Assembly (NCBI RefSeq): GCF_900129765.1
Contig: NZ_FQWU01000003.1
Span: 124,001-188,000 of the forward strand
DNA: 64,000 bases
Source of the DNA: Massilia sp. CF038
GTDB taxonomy: Bacteria > Pseudomonadota > Gammaproteobacteria > Burkholderiales > Burkholderiaceae_D
Reading direction: 5' to 3'
A model generated the notes under the pieces. It saw only the letters and a list, made by a program, of their open reading frames with translations. It had not been told where the DNA came from and made no database searches. Positions 16,968 through 24,475 of the stretch are shown here, piece by piece (within the stretch, counting starts at the first letter, position 1; the number at the start of each line of letters is the position of its first letter). Position numbers and translations under genes: made by a program.

Positions 16968-17849
16968 ATGAATATCAAGAAAATCGCAATGGCAGTAACG
17001 CTGGGCCTGGCTTCCTTCGCCGCAGCAGCTGATCCAATCACCAGCGTCACTGGCGCCCTGGAAATCAAACTGGGCGGTCTGACCACCGAGTCGAACCGTA
17101 CCGCTGGCACCAATGAATCGACCTGGGGCGTTGGCTACCTGAGCACGATCAGCTCGTTCAACACCGACTCGTCGTGGACCGCAGGCGCCACCGACGGCTA
17201 CCTGTACTACATGATCTACGGTATTGCTGACCAGTCGATCATCGCCAACAACACCAATGGCTTCGACATCTACAACATCGGCGCCACCGGCGGCGTTGCT
17301 GACGGCAAGATCCACCTGGATCTGTACTACTCGCCAACCAAGATCAAGGCAATTGACCAGTTCAAGAACGCCAATCCAGGCGACCGCACCGGCTTCGATT
17401 CGTACTCGGCCTTCGCTGGTCTGGGCCCAGCTTTCCTGAAGCTGACCTTCGGCCAAGGCATCCAGTCGGTTGACCGTCCAGAAACCGTCGGTATCGACGA
17501 GTCGCTGGCGACCATGGTGCAGGACGTGAACGCACAAACCCTGCCAGCTTCGGGCAGCGGCCGCTTCTTCCTGGACGTTGTCGGCGGTACCGATGCGATC
17601 CACTGGGATACCAACACCCGCGCTGGCGGCCACGACATGAGCGGCAACTTCACGCTGCGTCCTAACTTCGGCGCTGACAACAACCCGAACTGCACCCAGG
17701 CACAAGCCCTGGCAGGCATCTGCTTCGCTGGTCTGATCAACGATCCGATCCTGACCGCACGCGCTGTTCCTGAGCCAGCATCGCTGGCCCTGTTCGGCCT
17801 GGGCCTGGTTGGTCTGGCAGGTCTGCGTCGTCGCAAAAGCGCGAAGTAA
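16968..17849 (+). CDS. PEP-CTERM sorting domain-containing secreted protein
   Basis: 293 residues. The start at 16968 has GGAG upstream and begins a signal peptide (KKIAMAVTLGLASFAAA, cleavage near residue 19). The mature part is rich in Gly, Ser, Thr and Asn with aromatic beta-strand patterns and is not a known enzyme. The C-terminus has the full sorting signal: VPEPASLAL, a hydrophobic helix (FGLGLVGLAGL) and a basic RRRKSAK tail, as recognised by exosortase A. Pro codons are mostly CCA and many Ala codons GCT, unlike the CCG/GCC-rich neighbours, suggesting strong expression. It is driven by the sigma-54 promoter at 16892 and ended by the terminator at 17871. Confidence 0.95.
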   Translation: MNIKKIAMAVTLGLASFAAAADPITSVTGALEIKLGGLTTESNRTAGTNESTWGVGYLSTISSFNTDSSWTAGATDGYLYYMIYGIADQSIIANNTNGFDIYNIGATGGVADGKIHLDLYYSPTKIKAIDQFKNANPGDRTGFDSYSAFAGLGPAFLKLTFGQGIQSVDRPETVGIDESLATMVQDVNAQTLPASGSGRFFLDVVGGTDAIHWDTNTRAGGHDMSGNFTLRPNFGADNNPNCTQAQALAGICFAGLINDPILTARAVPEPASLALFGLGLVGLAGLRRRKSAK

Positions 17850-17870
17850 TTCCCGCTAGCGTCAGATTGA

Positions 17871-17904
17871 AAAGCCGCCGGGTGCAAACCCGGCGGCTTT
17901 TTTT
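17871..17904. terminator. Rho-independent terminator after the PEP-CTERM gene
   Basis: A perfect 13-base stem (17871-17883 with 17888-17900) and a GCAA loop are followed by four more T. The A-run on the left arm lets it work on both strands; it also abuts the stop codon of the minus-strand cassette at 17903. Confidence 0.92.
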
Positions 17905-19000
17905 ACGTCTTGGGCGGAGAAATAAAGGCTTTGTGGAACAGGTGGCGCGCCAGCAGCAGAGGCGGCATGCGCAGCCAGTTGCCGCGAATGTACAAGGCCT
18001 TGCGCGCCGCCGCATCACCGGGACGGGCGCAACTGGCGTGCATGGGCAGCAGTGCGCGCAGGAACAGCGCGTCCATCAGGGCCCGCAGCGGCTGCACCGG
18101 GCCGGCCTTGGCCAGCGCCGCGGTGACGGCCGCCGGCACCGCCGTGCCCAGCAGGCGGGCCGTGTAACGCAAGGCATAGAACAAGGGCCGCGCCAGTTCG
18201 AGTTCGTAGGCGCGCGCGGCCAAGCCCTCCCAGAAGCCGGGCTGCCCGCCAAACTCCGTCAACAGGCGATGCAAGTCGAGCAAGTCGCGCAAACCCTTGT
18301 CGAACTCGCCGTCGTAGAACAGATGGGTGGCGCTGTGAATCACCATGTCGGCCGGCGCCAGTACCAGCACGCCGCTTTGGCCCGGCACCGGCAGCGCGCT
18401 GGCGCGCAGTTTGGCTGGATCGGGCCGGGCGCGCGCGGTGAGCGGCAAGATGGCGTGGTGCACATCGATCACGCTGCCGCGCTGCACATGCTGCATTGGG
18501 GGAATTTCGTGCATCCAGACGCGGTAATAGCGCTGGTCGTAGGCGTCGTGATGGTGGGACATCCAGCCAGCCAGCATCAAGGCCGGCTCGACTTCGTCAA
18601 TCCGCTCTTTTGGCACCAGGATATCGATATCGGAAAACAGGCGGCCACGGCTGGCAGCCAGGCCGCTGACCGCATAGGCAGCGCCCTTGAGCAATATCAG
18701 CGGCACATCCAGCTGAGCCAGCGCGGCGCGGATGCGCGTCACTTCCCATTGCACCCCGGCGCCATGGCGGCGCAGCAGCGACGCGGCCCACTCCAGATGG
18801 CGGCGCGGCGCGGCCGGCACCGCGTGCAGCACGCGGTATTGCTCGGCCAGCCCGTGCAGGGTGGCTGTCAGATTTGCCGCCAGCGCCTGGCGCAGCAGGA
18901 GATCCCATTCACTGAGCGTGAGCGCGCCCATGCGCTGGGGTTCGCGCAGCACTTCCAGCAGCAAAGGCTCGGTGTCGGATTCAGGCACGGGTGCAGTCAA
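17903..19000 (-). CDS. Nucleotidyltransferase family protein of an HPr-rel-A-type cassette
   Basis: 365 residues. The N-terminal half resembles the NTP_transf_5-type nucleotidyltransferases: ILLKGAAYAVSG then GRLFSDIDILVP (metal-binding DxD at about 129-131), and later VIDVHHAILPL. The C-terminal part is helical and has a DLLDLHRLL segment. No membrane segment. It is the last gene of a four-gene operon, with its ATG overlapping the stop of the kinase gene (18997-19000). It probably transfers a nucleotide or similar group to the product of this cassette or to a protein; the true substrate is not known. Confidence 0.85.
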   Translation of the reverse strand: MTAPVPESDTEPLLLEVLREPQRMGALTLSEWDLLLRQALAANLTATLHGLAEQYRVLHAVPAAPRRHLEWAASLLRRHGAGVQWEVTRIRAALAQLDVPLILLKGAAYAVSGLAASRGRLFSDIDILVPKERIDEVEPALMLAGWMSHHHDAYDQRYYRVWMHEIPPMQHVQRGSVIDVHHAILPLTARARPDPAKLRASALPVPGQSGVLVLAPADMVIHSATHLFYDGEFDKGLRDLLDLHRLLTEFGGQPGFWEGLAARAYELELARPLFYALRYTARLLGTAVPAAVTAALAKAGPVQPLRALMDALFLRALLPMHASCARPGDAAARKALYIRGNWLRMPPLLLARHLFHKAFISPPKT

Positions 19001-19914
19001 GGGGTCGGGGGCGCCAGCTGCGCGAAGGTAGCCATCGCATCATCGAGTGCACTGTAGCAGAAACGGAAGCTGCGGCTGCCCTCGATCAAGCCGGCCAGGG
19101 CCGCAAAGCCCTGCTCGGCCAGCAGACTGTAATTGAAGGCATTCTGCGCCACATCCATCATGGCCTGACCCTGGGCAATGGGGGTGAGCACGGGCGCGGA
19201 ACCGGCCACGTATTGCGGGAACACGATCCAGGCGGCACGCACCGCGTCGGCCGCGCGCGCCACGCTTTCGGCCGGCGCCCGGACATGGGCCACCGTGCCC
19301 TTGTTGGTATCGGCCACCGGACGGCTAAACACGGCATCGGGCGCATAGCCGCGGATCACTTCGATCGAGGCGTTTTTCAGACTGATGGGGCGCGGCAGCG
19401 GTTCGATCAGGCCGTCGGACAGGCGCACCATGGTCAGTTCGTCCGACAGCAAACGCCAGCCGCGGCTGACCAGCGCGGCGCACAAGGTGCTTTTGCCCGA
19501 GCCAGGCGGGGCCGGCAGGATGGCGGCGTGGCCGCCCCGCTCCACCACGGCGGCATGGATGATCAGGTAATCGTGGGCCCGGCTCGACACGCACCAGTTC
19601 ATGGCCCATTCAAACATGGGAAAGGCCTGGTCGACCGGCAAGGGTTTGAACGGTGTATGGCCATCGTGGTCAAACAGGACCTGGCGCCCGGCAAAGCGGC
19701 GCAGCCCGGTCGAATGCATCATGTTGACCTGAAAATCCGTGAACGGCGCATCTGCCAGCAGCGGATAGGCGCCGTACAGCAGGCCAATGCCATCGGCCAC
19801 GTGGCCGATGTCCGAGCGCAGGCGCGTCACAAAGGCGCCGGTGCGCAGGCAGATGCCAGGGCCGGCCAGGCGGGCGCGCAAGGTGGCCGGGTCGAGCGCG
19901 CCAACGGTCAGCAT
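18997..19914 (-). CDS. HprK-related kinase A
   Basis: 305 residues. A P-loop APPGSGKS (135-142) and the HPr-kinase-type block GWRLLSDELTMV (Asp158, Glu159) are seen, with a His120 in LIIHAAVV before the P-loop. This matches the HPr kinase/phosphorylase catalytic core, but the N-terminal HprK domain and the HPr-binding signature are absent, so HPr is not a likely substrate. It belongs to a family (HprK-related kinase A) found next to a PqqD-like protein, as here. It overlaps the PqqD gene by seven bases and the nucleotidyltransferase by four. Confidence 0.88.
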   Translation of the reverse strand: MLTVGALDPATLRARLAGPGICLRTGAFVTRLRSDIGHVADGIGLLYGAYPLLADAPFTDFQVNMMHSTGLRRFAGRQVLFDHDGHTPFKPLPVDQAFPMFEWAMNWCVSSRAHDYLIIHAAVVERGGHAAILPAPPGSGKSTLCAALVSRGWRLLSDELTMVRLSDGLIEPLPRPISLKNASIEVIRGYAPDAVFSRPVADTNKGTVAHVRAPAESVARAADAVRAAWIVFPQYVAGSAPVLTPIAQGQAMMDVAQNAFNYSLLAEQGFAALAGLIEGSRSFRFCYSALDDAMATFAQLAPPTP

Positions 19915-20183
19915 GGGAGGAGTTCAATCAAAAACAGCGCGGCCAGCTGGTCCAGTACGGCGCCGGCCTGCTCGTCAAAGGCGGCGTCGCGTGCGCTGTC
20001 ATGGGCAGCGGCGAGCGCGTCCAGCAGACGGGCAGCGGGCGCCGGCCCCTGCTGCAGCAAGCTGAGCAGATGGGCCGCGCTGTCGCCCAGCAGATGGGTG
20101 TCGCCAGAAAGATCGTTGTACACGACGACCTGGTCGTCGAACTGCCGGAAGCGCAAGGCCTGGCCCGGCATCAGCCGCCACAT
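19908..20183 (-). CDS. HPr-rel-A system PqqD family peptide chaperone
   Basis: 91 residues, winged-helix PqqD-like: LRFRQFDDQVVVYNDLSGDT, HLLGDSAAHLLSLLQQ and AVLDQLAALFLIEL. PqqD domains bind leader peptides of ribosomally made precursors and hand them to modifying enzymes. Here the likely client is the protein encoded nine bases upstream (20193-20765), and the likely receiver the HprK-related kinase downstream. No radical SAM enzyme, the usual partner, is present. Confidence 0.85.
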   Translation of the reverse strand: MWRLMPGQALRFRQFDDQVVVYNDLSGDTHLLGDSAAHLLSLLQQGPAPAARLLDALAAAHDSARDAAFDEQAGAVLDQLAALFLIELLPC

Positions 20184-20192
20184 GCCCAGCGC

Positions 20193-20765
20193 TCAGGACA
20201 TGGTGGCAGACAGGTAGTCGACCAGCTGGCTGCCGCTCCATGCCTTTTTGGCCCCGGCCGGCGTGTAGGTGCCGTAGGTGTTGTACTGGGCCCAGATATC
20301 GAGCACGGCTTGCGGCGTGAGGAAGGTGATGCGGCCCGACAGCACGTTCAGGTAGGTGGCCAGAATGTGCATGGCCACATTGTTTTTGTCGGCTTTTTGC
20401 TTGTTCAGAATTTGCATGCAGCTGATGGTGCTGAGCGGGCCGGAACAATAGAAATGCTGGGAAAACTTGTCGCTGGTCTTGACCTGGGCTGGCCAGGCGC
20501 TCGGATGGTTCTTCCAGTAGCCTGGCGAAACGCCGTTGCAAACCACGTTCGGACGCTGGCTGTTCAAGTCGCCCGACAAGGCGCCCGACGGCGACTTGCA
20601 CACCAGGGCAGCCATGGCATGGTTACTGGCCACGGTCATGACCACACCGGATACGCCCAGTCCGGCCAGACGGCGGCGGGAAGCGCCCGCAGGCGACAAT
20701 GGCGGAATCGCTGCTGGCGCCGCGGGGGCGACGGCATTTCCGTCTTGATGTTCTTGGTTAACCAT
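20193..20765 (-). CDS. Tat-leader protein with GYWKNHP motif, candidate cassette substrate
   Basis: 190 residues from ATG 20765 (AGGAA upstream; a TTG start at 20789 is less likely). The first 25 residues are polar and Ala/Pro-rich, then SRRRLAGLGVSGVV with an Ala-x-Ala end (NHAMA) gives a twin-arginine-like signal. The mature part begins with cysteines (VCKSPSGAL, VVCNGVSPGYWKNHPSAWP) followed by FYCSG and SCMQI; the GYWKNHPxxW pattern occurs in diverse secreted bacterial proteins. The remainder is helical. It is first in the operon with PqqD, kinase and nucleotidyltransferase genes, so it is the natural candidate for modification or escort. No PEP-CTERM tail. Function unknown. Confidence 0.75.
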   Translation of the reverse strand: MVNQEHQDGNAVAPAAPAAIPPLSPAGASRRRLAGLGVSGVVMTVASNHAMAALVCKSPSGALSGDLNSQRPNVVCNGVSPGYWKNHPSAWPAQVKTSDKFSQHFYCSGPLSTISCMQILNKQKADKNNVAMHILATYLNVLSGRITFLTPQAVLDIWAQYNTYGTYTPAGAKKAWSGSQLVDYLSATMS

Positions 20766-20850
20766 GGCGCTGGTTCCTAAATGATGCAACCGTTCGGGTT
20801 ACAGAGAAATACAGATCTGTCCAAAGACAGAACAAACTTTTCCAATAAGG

Positions 20851-20867
20851 AAGCAAATATCATTCCA
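20851..20867 (-). promoter_or_regulatory. Candidate sigma-54 promoter of the HPr-rel-A cassette
   Basis: On the minus strand the bases read TGGAATGATATTTGCTT: GG and GC are 10 apart and the -12 TTGCT is perfect; the -24 part has two mismatches to TGGCACG. Transcription would start near 20840, giving a leader of about 75 bases. Confidence 0.5.
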
Positions 20868-20890
20868 CGTAGTTACATGCCCAAATGCAT

Positions 20891-20904
20891 TTGATATAAA
20901 TCAA
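20891..20904. promoter_or_regulatory. Perfect FNR/Anr-type box
   Basis: TTGATATAAATCAA fits TTGAT-N4-ATCAA exactly. It lies about 57 bases upstream of the predicted start of the cassette transcript and about 130 bases before the first gene. Confidence 0.6.
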
Positions 20905-20931
20905 ACACTTATGGTGTGGTCCCGCGAAACC

Positions 20932-20960
20932 GGGTGAGCTTGTCCTTATGACAAGCACCC
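20932..20960 (-). terminator. Hairpin after the polysaccharide export gene
   Basis: GCTTGTC (20938-20944) and GACAAGC (20950-20956) pair across a five-base loop, with the stem extended by GGGTG/CACCC around a one-base bulge. It lies just past the minus-strand stop at 20993. There is no clear T-run, so it is a weak terminator or a processing hairpin. Confidence 0.45.
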
Positions 20961-20992
20961 CGGCCTGTAAAGTCCACCGACAACTCTATGTC

Positions 20993-21625
20993 TTAGAAGA
21001 AACTTTCAGGGATCACCAGCACGTCGCCCGGGCGCATGGCCGTGTTGGCCGAGATATCGCCTTCCTTGATCAAGTCATTCAGGCGCACTGGCATCTTCTG
21101 CAGTTTGCCATCGACTTTACGGATGATACTCGCGTTGTTGCCAGAAGCAAACTCCGTCACACCGCCCACGGCAATCAGCACATCCATCAAGGACATGTCG
21201 CGGCGGTAAGGCAGCGCCTGCGGACGGGCAGCCTGGCCAATCACGCGGATCTGCTCGCCATAGGTGCCGGTGAAGCCGGTCACCACCACGGTGACCACAG
21301 GTTGCTGAATGAACTTGGCCAGCGCTTTTTCGATGTCGCGCGCCAATTCAGTCGATGTTTTGCCGGAGGCTTGCAAGTCTTCCACCAGCGGGGTGGTGAT
21401 CTTGCCATCGGGACGCACCGGCACCGACATCGACACTTCCGGATTGCGCCAGACAATGATGTTGACGTTGTCGCCAGGGCCAATCAGGTAGTCGTGCAGC
21501 GGCGCTGCGGTCATGTCGCCGGCCACCAGTTCGCCTTTGGTGGCGCAACCGCCCAGAGCCAGCGCCGACAGGGCCAGCGCGCAGCAGGCCAGGCGCTGCA
21601 ACATATGTGTCATCTTGTTCTTCAT
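20993..21625 (-). CDS. XrtA-associated polysaccharide export lipoprotein (Wza-like)
   Basis: 210 residues from 21625 (GAGGAAA upstream); the frame extends to 21775 but without a signal. A lipoprotein signal ends in LGGC (Cys27). The Poly_export block YLIGPGDNVNIIVWRNPEVS is followed by VPVRPDGKITTPLVEDLQA and an SLBB-type block VTGFTGTYGEQIRVIG with PGDVLVIPESFF at the end. This matches the EpsE/TIGR03027 export protein that forms the outer-membrane channel or its periplasmic part. It is on the opposite strand to the main operon. Confidence 0.93.
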   Translation of the reverse strand: MKNKMTHMLQRLACCALALSALALGGCATKGELVAGDMTAAPLHDYLIGPGDNVNIIVWRNPEVSMSVPVRPDGKITTPLVEDLQASGKTSTELARDIEKALAKFIQQPVVTVVVTGFTGTYGEQIRVIGQAARPQALPYRRDMSLMDVLIAVGGVTEFASGNNASIIRKVDGKLQKMPVRLNDLIKEGDISANTAMRPGDVLVIPESFF

Positions 21626-21775
21626 GATTCGGATTTCCTCAGTGCGAGTGCGGCGGATGCCGCGCTGTCGGGTTGTTTTCAAGACAAACTGCTTACTCTT
21701 TAATAATTGTCTTTTAAATACTAAATGCGCCATTGTAAACCAAGAAAACCACCTGCACGGGGCGGCGACGGACAA

Positions 21776-22552
21776 TTATTTTGCACGCGTGTCTTTACGC
21801 TGCAATAAATCGCGGGCATGGTTGGCAGGCACGGCATAGGTGATCCCGCTCGGGTCGGTGATCGCGCTTTCCTTCAAGCCCTTCACGAACACCATGTTAA
21901 TGATGCCGTAGACGGTGCCGCTGGCCGGGTCATACACGGGGCTGCCACTGTTGCCGGGATAGGCGGTGGCATCGAGCTGGAAGATCGGAAAGCCATCCCT
22001 TTGCAAGGCTGCAATCGCGCCGGGTTTGAGCTTGCCCGAGGTGAGCGAGGGCATCACCACGGGCGTGATGGCGGACAACAGCGCGCGGTGGGTGACCGGG
22101 TGCAAACCGAGCATCATGCCGAGCGGGTACCCAGTGAAGGCCAGCTCGCGTCCTTCCTGCATCTGGCCCGAATCACCCAGTTGCAGGGCGGGCAGCGGCT
22201 TGCCGGAAATGGCCAGGTGGGCCAGGTCGTGCTCGCGGTCAATGCTGACCACGACAGCTGGGCGGAATTCAAAGTTGACGCCGTGGCCAATCGAGATGCC
22301 CAGCGTTTCCATGTTGTTGGTGTCGAGCACGGATGGGACCACATGCGCGTTGGTAATGATCTGCAAGCCGTCGCCCGTGGCGAAACCGGTGCCATTGAAA
22401 CGCACGGCCGGGCTGCGGGTTTTCTGGAAACTGCCGACGCCGACCACCGATTGCTTGACCTGGGCAATGGTGGTGGGAAAGTCAGCGGCCAGCCCGGGCA
22501 CGATGGCACCGATTGAGCAAAAAAGCAACACTATTGATTGTCGGAATGACAT
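21776..22552 (-). CDS. Trypsin-like (S1C/DegP-type) serine protease, exported
   Basis: 258 residues from 22552, with GGAG upstream and a signal peptide (residues 1-23, cleavage after GLAA). The catalytic triad is complete: His70 in IITNAHVV, Asp109 in DREHDLAHL and Ser202 in YPGNSGSPV. No PDZ domain follows, unlike DegP. It probably acts in the periplasm on envelope proteins; a role in exosortase or polysaccharide quality control is inferred from position only. Divergent from the large EPS operon. Confidence 0.88.
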   Translation of the reverse strand: MSFRQSIVLLFCSIGAIVPGLAADFPTTIAQVKQSVVGVGSFQKTRSPAVRFNGTGFATGDGLQIITNAHVVPSVLDTNNMETLGISIGHGVNFEFRPAVVVSIDREHDLAHLAISGKPLPALQLGDSGQMQEGRELAFTGYPLGMMLGLHPVTHRALLSAITPVVMPSLTSGKLKPGAIAALQRDGFPIFQLDATAYPGNSGSPVYDPASGTVYGIINMVFVKGLKESAITDPSGITYAVPANHARDLLQRKDTRAK

Positions 22553-22932
22553 CGAGGTCTCCCTGCTGGACAAGTTGAAAAGTTTTGTAATTTTCACATT
22601 ATATATAGCGTTTTGTCTTAAGCAACAATACAATGTGCATGGGTCCGAAACCGGCCCGCGCGGCCGCCCTTCCCGGCCTAGGGGACGATTCATTTGAATG
22701 CATGAGCTGCACAAAAAATGTGTATCATGCGACATTTATGCTGTTAATTAAACAACGGAGTTGCGTTGTGCAGGACGGCGGTACAGCACCGCACCGAAGG
22801 CCGTGGCTGGCTTGTCACACTTTTCCATAATGCAATTGCAATTGCAATGTTTGCAAGCGATGATAGCCAGCCCGGCCCCACTTTTTGCGCACCAGCGCTC
22901 CGACAGATTCTTATGATGGCGAGATCGACGAG
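22553..22932. other. 380-base divergent region before the EPS operon
   Basis: No gene supported. It should hold the promoter of the 15-gene plus-strand operon, but I found no sigma-54 match on either strand. It contains an AT-rich stretch (about 22590-22640 and 22720-22755) and three tandem TGCAAT units at 22831-22848. Confidence 0.55.
22831..22848. repeat. Triple TGCAAT repeat upstream of the EPS operon
   Basis: Three exact tandem copies of TGCAAT, about 85 bases before the chain-length gene. Each junction forms the palindrome TTGCAA-like ATTGCAAT. Possible regulator site. Confidence 0.4.
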
Positions 22933-24453
22933 ATGGCAGAACTGACAGCCGTATTACTTACCTTTTTAAAGGCGATCGGCAAGTACCGCTGGTACGCCGT
23001 GGTGATTTCCTGGACCGTGGCCGTGATTGGCTGGTTCGTGGTGTATTCCCTGCCCAACGACTACCAGGCCTCGGCGCGGGTGTACGTCGATACCCAGAGC
23101 GTGCTCAAGCCGCTGCTGTCGAACATGGCCACCTTGCCCAATCTGGACCAGCAAGTCATGTTCATGCGGCGCACCCTGATCAGTCGTCCGAACGTCGAAC
23201 GCGTCATGCGCATGGTCGACCTGGACGTCAAATCGACCACCCCCAAGCAGCACGAAAAACAGGTCGACGAGCTGATCGAGAAGATCAAGATCACTGGCAC
23301 CGAACGCGACGATATCTACACCATCTCGTACAACAATCCAAACCCGAAACTGGGCAAGGATGTGGTGCAGTCGCTGCTGACCATCTTCGTCGAAGGCAGT
23401 TTTGGCGGGAAGAAACAGGATTCCGACAAGGCCATCCAGTTCATTGATGATCAGATCAAGTCGTATGAAGAAAAGCTGACCGCCGCCGAAAACGAGCTGA
23501 AGGACTTCAAGATCAAGAACATGGGCATGCTGCCACGCGGCAACACGGACTACACGGCCAGCATGGTCGAGATCACCGACAAGCTCAACCAGGCACGTTT
23601 GGAACTGGTCGAAGCCGAGCAGAGCCGCAATGCCATCAAGCGCCAGATTGGCGACAGTGGTTCCGGCAAGCCAGGCAGCATTGCCAATCCAGAACTGGAC
23701 GCACGCATTACCCAGGTCAACAAGCAGCTCGACGCCCTGCGCATGCAATTTACCGAAGAGCATCCGGACATCGTTGGCGCCAAGCGCCTGCTGGCCCAGC
23801 TGGAAGAAAAGAAAAAGGAAGATGCCCGTACCCGCGTGCCTGGCAACGATCCTGGCGTCAACTACAGCCCCATGCTGCAACAGATGAAAGTGTCGCTGTC
23901 GGAAGCCGAATCGCGCGTGGCGGCACTGCGCGCCCGGGTCGACGAATTCTCCTCGCGTGCCCAGCGCCTGAAATTGCAGAGCACGACAGCGCCAGAGATT
24001 GAAGCACAATTGTCGCAGCTCAACCGTGACTATGCTGTAAACAAGGAAAACTATCAGAAGCTGGTAGAGAAGCGCGAATCGGCCAAGCTGTCCGGCGACA
24101 TCAGTTCCGCCACCGACATGCTGACCTTCCGCGTGATCGACCCGCCAACCGCGCCCATCACGCCGGCTGGCCCCAACCGTCCACGCCTGTTCTCGGTCGT
24201 GTTCGTGGTGGCCCTGGCCTGTGGCCTCGGTGTGGCATTGCTGATGAGCCAGTTCCGTCCGACCTTCCTGAGCCAGGCTTCCCTGCGCGAAGTGACGGGC
24301 GTGCCGATTCTGGGCAGCATCAGCATGAACTGGACGCCGGAACAGCAATCGCGCCATAAAAAGCGCCTGTACGGTCTGGCGGCGTCGGTATTCATGTTGT
24401 TTGGTACATACGGCGCCGTGATGGCGGCCATACTGATCAGGCCTTCGGTCTGA
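22933..24453 (+). CDS. XrtA system polysaccharide chain-length determinant protein
   Basis: 506 residues from ATG 22933, where the conserved N-terminus begins. First transmembrane helix at about 20-40, a long periplasmic coiled-coil (for example ADENELKDFKI-type region and LEEKKKED), the GNVR-like FRVIDPPTAPITPAG before the second helix (about 425-445), and a third hydrophobic segment at the C-terminus. This matches the Wzz/TIGR03007 family that sets polymer length and pairs with the tyrosine autokinase encoded next (23 bases downstream). First gene of the long operon. Confidence 0.94.
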   Translation: MAELTAVLLTFLKAIGKYRWYAVVISWTVAVIGWFVVYSLPNDYQASARVYVDTQSVLKPLLSNMATLPNLDQQVMFMRRTLISRPNVERVMRMVDLDVKSTTPKQHEKQVDELIEKIKITGTERDDIYTISYNNPNPKLGKDVVQSLLTIFVEGSFGGKKQDSDKAIQFIDDQIKSYEEKLTAAENELKDFKIKNMGMLPRGNTDYTASMVEITDKLNQARLELVEAEQSRNAIKRQIGDSGSGKPGSIANPELDARITQVNKQLDALRMQFTEEHPDIVGAKRLLAQLEEKKKEDARTRVPGNDPGVNYSPMLQQMKVSLSEAESRVAALRARVDEFSSRAQRLKLQSTTAPEIEAQLSQLNRDYAVNKENYQKLVEKRESAKLSGDISSATDMLTFRVIDPPTAPITPAGPNRPRLFSVVFVVALACGLGVALLMSQFRPTFLSQASLREVTGVPILGSISMNWTPEQQSRHKKRLYGLAASVFMLFGTYGAVMAAILIRPSV

Positions 24454-24475
24454 CCGACGATCACGGGAGAACTTT

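Noticed and set aside
22633-22830. A 65-codon frame in the region before the EPS operon
   Set aside because: No ribosome site, mixed codon use, and it covers probable promoter sequence.
22553-22932. Sigma-54 promoter for the main EPS operon
   Set aside because: Several GG and GC pairs were examined on both strands but none had the 10-base spacing with a TTGC -12 box.
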